Program-made: the position numbers and the translations under genes
The notes under the pieces: generated by a model
What the model was told of the DNA's origin: nothing
Seen by the model: the letters and a program-made list of their open reading frames with translations, nothing else
Databases searched by the model: none
Shown here: positions 58,294 to 64,000 of the stretch, in pieces
How the letters are laid out: the number at the start of each line of letters is the position of its first letter
Position numbering within the stretch: the first letter of the stretch is position 1
Assembly (NCBI RefSeq): GCF_000013885.1
Contig: NC_007964.1
Location: forward strand, 1,970,001-2,034,000
Direction of reading: 5' to 3'
DNA: 64,000 bases
Origin: Nitrobacter hamburgensis X14
GTDB lineage: Bacteria > Pseudomonadota > Alphaproteobacteria > Rhizobiales > Xanthobacteraceae

Positions 58294-60786
58294 ATGCGCT
58301 TGCTGCTGCGATTCATGGGTTTCCTGTTTGCAGCGGGAACCATCCTGTTTCTGGTCGGCGTCGCGGCGGCTGCGGCATTGATCTGGCATTTTTCCAAGGA
58401 CCTGCCGGACTACTCCCAGCTTCAGAATTATGAACCGCCGGTGATGACCCGTGTCCATGCGTCCGATGGTTCGCTGCTTGGCGAGTATGCGAAGGAGCGC
58501 CGACTCTACCTGCCGATACAGGCGGTGCCGAAGCTGGTCATCAACGCGTTCCTGGCTGCGGAGGACAAGAATTTCTACGAGCATGGCGGCATCGATTATC
58601 CCGGCATGCTGCGCGCGGCGCTGCTTTATGCCCAGAACTTCGGATCGAACAAACGGCCGCAGGGGGCCTCCACGATCACCCAGCAGGTTGCCAAGAACTT
58701 CCTGCTGACCAATGAAGTTTCCTTTACCCGCAAGATCAAGGAAGCGTTGCTGGCGATGCGCATCGAGCGGGCCTATTCGAAGGACAAGATCCTCGAACTG
58801 TACTTGAACGAGATCTACCTCGGCCTCGGAGCCTACGGCATCGCTGCCGCATCGCTCGTGTATTTCGACAAATCGGTCAACGAGTTGACGGTCGCCGAGG
58901 CCGCCTATCTGGCGGCTTTGCCCAAGGCGCCCTCGACCCTGCATCCGGTCAAGAACCACGACCGCGCGGTCGAACGGCGCGATTATGTCATCGACCGGCT
59001 GCTGGAGAACGGCTGGATCAAGCAGGCCGACGCCGACAAGGCCCGCAAGGCTCCGCTGATCGTCACCAGCCGGGCCAACGGGGCGCATACCTTTGCCGGC
59101 GAGTATTTCGCCGAGGAAGTTCGGCGCGACCTGTTCGAACGCTACGGCGAAAAGAAGCTCTACGAGGGAGGTCTGTCGGTCCGGACGACGCTCGACCCGA
59201 AGCTGCAGGCGATAGCGCGCAAGACCATGGCCAATGGCCTCGTCACCTATGACGAGGCCCAGGGCTGGCGCGGCGCAATAAGCAAGCTCGATATTTCCGG
59301 CGACTGGGGCGTGAAGCTCGCCGACGTCAAATCGCTGTCCGACATCGCGCCGTGGCGGATGGCGGTCGTGCTCGAATCCGACGACAAGTCCGCACGGATC
59401 GGCCTTCAGCCCGGCCGCGAACTTGGCGGCGCCGTGAGCAAGGAGCGGCAAACGGGATTGATCACGCTCGACGGGGTGAAGTGGGCCAAAGTCGCGTCCG
59501 GATCGACGCGAGGCCGTTCGCCGACGAAGGTGTCGCAGGTGCTTTCGCCCGGCGACGTTATCTATGCCGATCCTCTGATTGCAAAGAACGGCAAGGTGGT
59601 CGACGGCGAATACCGGTTGCGGCAACTACCCGAAGTGTCCGGCGCGATGGTGACGATGGATCCGTGGACCGGCCGTGTGCTGGCAATGGTCGGTGGCTTC
59701 TCGTTCGATCAAAGCCAGTTCAATCGCGCAACACAGGCCTATCGGCAGCCGGGCTCCTCGTTCAAGCCGATCGTCTATTCCACGGCGCTCGACAACGGCT
59801 ATACGCCATCGACCGTGATCGTCGATGCGCCGATCGAGATCGACCAGGGGCAGGGCTCCGGCGTGTGGCGTCCGGAAAACTACTCGAAGGAAAAATACTA
59901 CGGGCCGCAAACGCTCCGGAATGCGCTGCGGCTCTCGCTCAACACCGTAACGGTCCGGCTGGCGCAAGACATCGGCATGCCCTTGATCGGCGAATATGCC
60001 AAGCGCTTCGGGATCTACGACGAACTGCCGAACTATCTCTCATACGCGCTGGGAGCCGGCGAGACCACGGTGTTGCGCATGGTGACCGCGTATTCGATGT
60101 TCGACAATGGCGGCAGACGCGTGAAGCCGACCCTGATCGATCGCATTCAGGATCGCTATGGCCACACCATCTACAAGCACGACACGCGCGAGTGCCGCGG
60201 GTGCGATGCGCCGGAAGGCTGGAAGAACCAGCCCGAACCCCAGTTGATCGACCATCGCGAGCAGGTGCTGGATTCGATGACGGCCTATCAGATCACCTCG
60301 ATGATGGAGGGCGTGGTGCAGGCCGGCACCGCCACGGTCATGCGCGATGTCGGCAAGCCGATTGCCGGCAAGACCGGCACCACTAACGACCAGAAGGACG
60401 CCTGGTTCATCGGATTCTCGCCCGACCTCGTCGTCGGCGTCTACATCGGCTACGACAAGCCGCGCAATCTCGGCCGTACCGCGACCGGTGGACACCTGGC
60501 GGCGCCGATCGCGCGCGATTTCATGAAGGTCGCGCTTGCCGACAAGCCGGCCACTCCGTTCCGTATCCCCGCCGGCATCAAGCTGGTTCGCGTCGATGCC
60601 AAGACCGGTATGCGCGCCGGTCCTGGCGATACCGGCAAGACCATCCTCGAAGCCTTCAAGCCCGGCACCGCGCCGCCCGACAATTATTCCGTGATCGGCG
60701 TGGCGGATGCCGACGGACGCCAGCCGCAACCGCTGCCCGACGCCGACCGCAGCCTATTCCGGCCCGGGACCGGCGGGCTTTACTAG
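58294..60786 (+). CDS. mrcA: Class A penicillin-binding protein 1A
   Basis: About 830 residues from the ATG at 58294. A membrane anchor, then a transglycosylase domain (about 50-225) with EDKNFYEHGGIDYPGMLRAA, QGASTITQQVAKNFLL and LELYLNEIYLG. A short insert domain follows. The transpeptidase domain has SxxK in PGSSFKPIVYS, SxN in LRLSLNTVTVRLA and KTG in IAGKTGTTNDQKD. Polymerises and crosslinks peptidoglycan. Follows the amidase, 205 bases away. Its TAG stop codon is part of the CTAG that opens the next repeat. Confidence 0.95.
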   Translation: MRLLLRFMGFLFAAGTILFLVGVAAAAALIWHFSKDLPDYSQLQNYEPPVMTRVHASDGSLLGEYAKERRLYLPIQAVPKLVINAFLAAEDKNFYEHGGIDYPGMLRAALLYAQNFGSNKRPQGASTITQQVAKNFLLTNEVSFTRKIKEALLAMRIERAYSKDKILELYLNEIYLGLGAYGIAAASLVYFDKSVNELTVAEAAYLAALPKAPSTLHPVKNHDRAVERRDYVIDRLLENGWIKQADADKARKAPLIVTSRANGAHTFAGEYFAEEVRRDLFERYGEKKLYEGGLSVRTTLDPKLQAIARKTMANGLVTYDEAQGWRGAISKLDISGDWGVKLADVKSLSDIAPWRMAVVLESDDKSARIGLQPGRELGGAVSKERQTGLITLDGVKWAKVASGSTRGRSPTKVSQVLSPGDVIYADPLIAKNGKVVDGEYRLRQLPEVSGAMVTMDPWTGRVLAMVGGFSFDQSQFNRATQAYRQPGSSFKPIVYSTALDNGYTPSTVIVDAPIEIDQGQGSGVWRPENYSKEKYYGPQTLRNALRLSLNTVTVRLAQDIGMPLIGEYAKRFGIYDELPNYLSYALGAGETTVLRMVTAYSMFDNGGRRVKPTLIDRIQDRYGHTIYKHDTRECRGCDAPEGWKNQPEPQLIDHREQVLDSMTAYQITSMMEGVVQAGTATVMRDVGKPIAGKTGTTNDQKDAWFIGFSPDLVVGVYIGYDKPRNLGRTATGGHLAAPIARDFMKVALADKPATPFRIPAGIKLVRVDAKTGMRAGPGDTGKTILEAFKPGTAPPDNYSVIGVADADGRQPQPLPDADRSLFRPGTGGLY

Positions 60787-60887
60787 AGTCCGATTCAACT
60801 GCGTTGGATCAGACTCTAGTTTTATCCTTTTGATCGAGCATGATCTTCTCCGAAAACCGGTTTCCACTTTTCGGGATCATGCTCTAA
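60783..60887. repeat. Double-hairpin repeat, copy C (diverged sequence, same form)
   Basis: CTAGAGTCCGATTC starts the first hairpin, which closes with GATCAGACTCTAG; the second runs GAGCATGATC..CCGAAAACCGG to CTTTTCGGGATCATGCTC. Stem sequences differ from copies A and B, but the length, the TTTGAT-type spacer and the AACCGG..CCACTT centre are kept. Confidence 0.82.
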
Positions 60888-60968
60888 CGCGATTGCGCTT
60901 TGCGGCCTTCGCGGTTACATCACCGGCCATTGCTGAACGACGGCGTGAGCCGCGGACCAGAGAAAACC

Positions 60969-62100
60969 ATGCGCGCTGAAATCGAAAGACTCGTCGAAGA
61001 GATCAAGCAGTCGGTCGGGCTGCTGAGGAGGCATCTTTGACGTCGACACATCGACCGCGCGGCTGGCAGAACTGAACAAGATCGCCGAGGATCCAAACCT
61101 CTGGAACGATCCCCAGAAGGCCCAGAAGCTGATGCAGGAGCGGACCTCGCTGGAGGATTCGCTGACCGGTATCGGCAAGGTCGAGCGCGAACTCGAGGAC
61201 CAGATCGGCATGATCGAACTCGGCGAGGCCGAGAACGATCAGGCCATCGTCAACGATTCCGAAAATGCCCTGAAGAATCTCAAAAAGGAGGTCGCCCGCC
61301 GCGAGCTCGAGGCGCTGCTCTCGGGAGAGGCGGATCGCTTCAACACCTATCTTGAGGTTCATGCCGGCGCGGGCGGCACCGAAAGCCAGGACTGGGCCTC
61401 GATGCTCCTGCGCATGTATGCGCGCTGGGCGGAGAAGCGCGGTTTCAAGATCGAGTACCTGGAAGAAACGCCAGGCGAGGAAGCCGGCATCAAGTCGGCG
61501 ACGATCCAGGTCAGCGGCCACAATGCTTATGGCTGGCTCAAGACCGAGGCGGGCGTGCACCGTCTCGTGAGAATCTCGCCGTTTGATTCCAACGCACGAC
61601 GGCATACGTCGTTTTCGAGCGTGGCGATCTTCCCGGTGGTGGATGACAGCATCAAGATCGACATCAAGGAATCCGACGTTCGCACCGATACCATGCGCTC
61701 CGGCGGCGCCGGCGGCCAGCACGTCAACAAGACCGAATCGGCGGTGCGGCTGACGCATATTCCGACCGGGGTCGCGGTTGTTTGTCAGGCCGGACGTTCG
61801 CAGCACAAGAACCGCGCGCAGGCCTGGGACATGCTGCGAGCGAGACTCTACCAAATCGAGCTCAAGAAGCGGGAAGAACAGGCCGCCGCGGATCAGGCCG
61901 CCAAGACCGACATCGGCTGGGGCCATCAGATCCGATCCTACGTCCTGCAGCCCTATCAGATGGTGAAGGACCTCCGAACCGGAGTGCAAACGTCGGACAC
62001 TTCGGGTGTGCTCGACGGTGACCTCGACGAATTCATGGCTGCGACGCTGGCGCAGAAAGCCTTCGGCATCACGCCCGGTGCGGTCGAAGACGTGGATTAG
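60969..62100 (+). CDS. prfB: Peptide chain release factor 2, programmed +1 frameshift
   Basis: Recognises UGA and UAA stop codons. Translation starts at 60969, runs 23 codons to CTT followed by an in-frame TGA (61038-61040), and must shift +1 there, so that the second part runs from 61039 to 62100; total about 376 residues. The shift site AGGAGGCATCTTTGAC has the internal Shine-Dalgarno-like AGGAGG, as in E. coli. The anticodon-like SPF is in ISPFDSNARRHTSF and the catalytic GGQ in GGAGGQHVNKTES. Not a pseudogene. Confidence 0.96.
61026..61041 (+). promoter_or_regulatory. RF2 autoregulatory frameshift signal
   Basis: AGGAGG, then CAT, then CTTTGAC. At low RF2 the ribosome pauses at UGA, pairs with AGGAGG and slips +1 from CUU to UUU. 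This is the known RF2 feedback device. Confidence 0.94.
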
Positions 62101-62101
62101 G

Positions 62102-62197
62102 GCCTGCGCGCATTGCGATACGTTTGAATTCCTTGAGCTTGCGGAAGAAATTCTCGATCAGGTGACGCCACTTGTAGATATCGGCGTCGATTGGCAG
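62102..62197 (-). pseudogene. Remnant of an IS5-family transposase, C-terminal part
   Basis: The minus strand encodes LPIDADIYKWRHLIENFFRK followed by LKEFKRIAMRAG, the well-known C-terminal Glu region of IS5/IS427-type transposases. It is cut off immediately behind the prfB stop codon on one side and ends in AT-rich sequence on the other. Different from the complete IS at 51.5 kb. Not functional. Confidence 0.82.
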
Positions 62198-62462
62198 GCA
62201 AACCAGCAATATAATCATAATGCTGCCTGCTTTTATTACTTATTTTAATTTTCGTTTTCAGTTAAAGGCACAAGAATATAAGGAAAATCTGGCAAGATGG
62301 TCCGAGCTTTTGGGGAAACTGTTAGTTTCGGTCATCGAGTCTGATCGAAGTGTCAAGTGTGGCTCCAAAGCCCCAGCCAGAGAGTTTCGGTCGGGATCGC
62401 CCGCAAAGGGTTTCGTCGCACTCCGGCGACGAATATGTTCGCGCGGGGACAAGTGACTCGAG
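62198..62462. other. AT-rich intergenic stretch before the tolC-type gene
   Basis: Bases 62198-62350 are clearly richer in A and T than the window average and adjoin the transposase relic, so they may be part of the degraded insertion. The open frames here do not look like protein. Confidence 0.5.
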
Positions 62463-63926
62463 ATGGGGCGATCGGGTGCAGAAGCGCAGCCTCGTTGGGT
62501 CCGGCAAAGGAAGAATGGAACTCCGCGGATGGGTGGTGTGAGACTACTGGCCGGGGCTGCCGCGTTGGCTCTTGTGACTGCATGGTCAGGGGTGGCGACA
62601 CCGGCCCTCGCCGACACGATCGAGTCCGCGCTGGTGCGCGCCTACCAGAACAATCCTCAACTCAATGCGCAGCGCGCCTCGGTGCGCGCCACCGATGAAA
62701 ACGTGCCGCAGGCTCTGTCGGGCTACAGGCCCAAGGTCGCCATAACCGCCAGCGGCGGTTATCAGTATACGGACTCCACGCAAAGTGTGCCGGGAGGCCC
62801 GCCGTCGGCGCTTCACGGCGCACAGGCGCCGGTGGCTGTCGGCGCCACGGTTTCGCAGACGCTCTTCGACGGCTTCCAGACCTCCAACAAGACCCGTGCG
62901 GCGGAAGGACAGGTGTCGGCCGCGCGCGAGGGCTTAAGGGTTCTTGAACAGACCGTGCTGCTCGCTGCGGCAACCATCTACATGGACTATTTGCGCGACT
63001 CCGCCATCGTGGAAGTCCAGCGCAGCAACGTCCGTGTGCTCGAGGAGACGCTGAAGCAAACCCGCGACCGTTTCAGCGTCGGCGAAGTCACCCGCACCGA
63101 CGTTGCGCAGTCGGAAGCTCAGCTCGCCGCCGGCCGCACCCAGCTTTTGACCGCCGAATCCACCCTCACGACCACACGTTCGAATTTTCGCCGCATCATC
63201 GGCAACGAACCGGCGCAACTGGCGCCGGGTTCGCCGGTCGATCGTTTCTTGCCGGGTACGCTCGCAGGCGCCACGGATCTTGCTCTTACCCAAAACCCCA
63301 ATGTGACCGCGTCGATGTACGGCATCGACGTCAGCCACCTGCAGGTCAAGGTTGCCGAGGGCGCGCTGTTCCCGACCGTGACTCTCCAGGCCAACGTGCA
63401 GCAGGGTAACCAACAGCAACTCACTGTTCCGAAGCAGTTCTTTGCATCCGCGATCGCGCAGGTGTCGGTGCCGATCTACCAGGGCGGCGCGGAGTATTCG
63501 CTGATCCGCCAGTCGAAGGAAACGCTGGCGCAACAACGTCTCAGCCTCGAGCAGGTCCGCGATCAGACACGCGCCAGCGTGGCGCAGGCATGGGGCCAGC
63601 TTCTCGCGGGCAAGTCGCAGGTGGCCTCGGCGCAGGCGCAAGTCAAGGCGTCCGAGATCGCGCTCAACGGCATTCGCGAAGAGGCCAAGGCCGGGCAGAG
63701 GACCACGTTCGACGTGTTGACCGCGCAACAGACGCTCGTCAACGCGCGCGTGGCACTGGTGACGGCTCAACACGATCGCGTCGTCGCATCCTACGCCGTG
63801 TTGAATGCTGTCGGCCGGCTGTCGCCGCATGTGCTGAAGCTAAAGACTACTGTTTACGATCCGAGTGTCCATTATCATCAGGTTCGCGACAGTTGGGCCG
63901 GCGTCCGTACGCCGGACGGGCAATGA
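62463..63926 (+). CDS. tolC: TolC-type outer-membrane efflux protein
   Basis: 487 residues if started at ATG 62463; the ATG at 62529 (MGGVRLLAGAAALAL) starts directly at the signal peptide and is equally likely. The signal peptide ends at PALADT. Two OEP repeats follow: TIESALVRAYQNNPQLNAQR, VGATVSQTLFDGFQTSNKTR and RDRFSVGEVTRTDVAQSEAQ in the first; VSVPIYQGGAEYSLIRQSKE and EAKAGQRTTFDVLTAQQTLV in the second. Forms a trimeric channel for type I secretion and efflux. No pump genes are adjacent. Confidence 0.93.
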   Translation: MGRSGAEAQPRWVRQRKNGTPRMGGVRLLAGAAALALVTAWSGVATPALADTIESALVRAYQNNPQLNAQRASVRATDENVPQALSGYRPKVAITASGGYQYTDSTQSVPGGPPSALHGAQAPVAVGATVSQTLFDGFQTSNKTRAAEGQVSAAREGLRVLEQTVLLAAATIYMDYLRDSAIVEVQRSNVRVLEETLKQTRDRFSVGEVTRTDVAQSEAQLAAGRTQLLTAESTLTTTRSNFRRIIGNEPAQLAPGSPVDRFLPGTLAGATDLALTQNPNVTASMYGIDVSHLQVKVAEGALFPTVTLQANVQQGNQQQLTVPKQFFASAIAQVSVPIYQGGAEYSLIRQSKETLAQQRLSLEQVRDQTRASVAQAWGQLLAGKSQVASAQAQVKASEIALNGIREEAKAGQRTTFDVLTAQQTLVNARVALVTAQHDRVVASYAVLNAVGRLSPHVLKLKTTVYDPSVHYHQVRDSWAGVRTPDGQ

Positions 63927-64000
63927 TCTCGCGCTGACAGAGGACCGTGTCCACAGCCCTTTGCTTGCAATCAGTTGTCGCCGTGCCATACCTTTGCACA
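63927..64000. other. Window end, intergenic
   Basis: 74 bases after the tolC-type gene, with no recognisable feature. Confidence 0.5.

Noticed and set aside
60969..61040. Early stop in prfB as a pseudogene signal
   Set aside because: The context AGGAGGCATCTTTGAC is the known programmed frameshift site.
62220..62456. 78-codon frame on the plus strand before the tolC-type gene
   Set aside because: Lies in an AT-rich stretch beside the IS relic, with no ribosome binding site; the reverse frame is no better.
1..64000. CRISPR array, rRNA operon, prophage or conjugative element
   Set aside because: No regularly spaced repeats, rRNA-like sequence, or phage, integrase or relaxase genes were seen.

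Overview
The window is a chromosomal segment of a GC-rich alphaproteobacterium, most likely of the Bradyrhizobiaceae (Nitrobacter/Bradyrhizobium/Rhodopseudomonas group). This rests on gene content and order: the tatABC-serS-surE-pcm-nlpD run, yajC-secD-secF, glyA-nrdR-ribD-ribE-ribH-nusB-thiL, mitochondrial-type complex I relatives (NDUFA12- and NDUFAF6-like), an alphaproteobacterial aa3-oxidase subunit IV, an Ndv-type beta-glucan locus, and many palindromic intergenic repeats. The genus is an inference; no rRNA or marker alignment is available here. There is no CRISPR array, rRNA operon or prophage.

Layout. 1-4.2 kb: the end of coaD, two cyclophilins around a small TonB-C-like protein, then queA-tgt for queuosine. 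4.2-8.2 kb: a small zinc-ribbon protein, cysK, an orphan BrnA-like protein, three small unknown proteins and an XRE-like regulator. 8.2-14.5 kb: a repeat, tRNA-Lys and the beta-glucan cluster: a GH17-GT2 fusion, a small secreted protein, and a divergent GH17 membrane protein that seems to start at ATT. 14.6-18.4 kb: a SPOR-like protein, glmU, small proteins and a 50-residue oxidase subunit. 18.7-27.1 kb: tRNA-Asn, methyltransferase, tatABC, serS, surE, a response regulator, pcm, nlpD. 27.3-33.2 kb: chrA, a DUF815 ATPase, yajC-secD-secF and a Mth938-like protein. 33.3-43.4 kb: NDUFAF6-like protein, kinase/AMP-binding fusion, trmFO, DUF2189, DUF3597, two GNATs, NDUFA12, a FecR protein, DUF2155. 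43.4-45.4 kb: a small accessory patch with a DUF4062 protein. 45.6-51.5 kb: glyA to thiL. 51.5-52.8 kb: an intact IS5-family element. 53-64 kb: rne, amC-type amidase, PBP1A, prfB with its programmed frameshift, an IS relic and a TolC-type protein.

Most genes form housekeeping operons: translation and tRNA modification (queA, tgt, serS, trmFO, prfB), protein export (Tat, Sec), envelope building (glmU, NlpD, amidase, PBP1A, TolC, glucan synthesis) and flavin/thiamine/folate-linked metabolism.

The unusual material: a family of about 105-bp double-hairpin repeats that sit on stop codons and in two cases supply the TAG itself; an IS5 copy inserted at the CTAG end of one of them; a likely ATT start codon in the ndvC-like gene; a tgt without its zinc cysteines; an atypical in-frame segment inside serS; a His/Asp-rich insert splitting the S1 domain of RNase E; a kinase fused to an orphan acyl-CoA-synthetase C-domain; and the DUF4062 protein, the best candidate for an uncharacterised defence-like gene. 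I did not find a clear multi-gene novel system.
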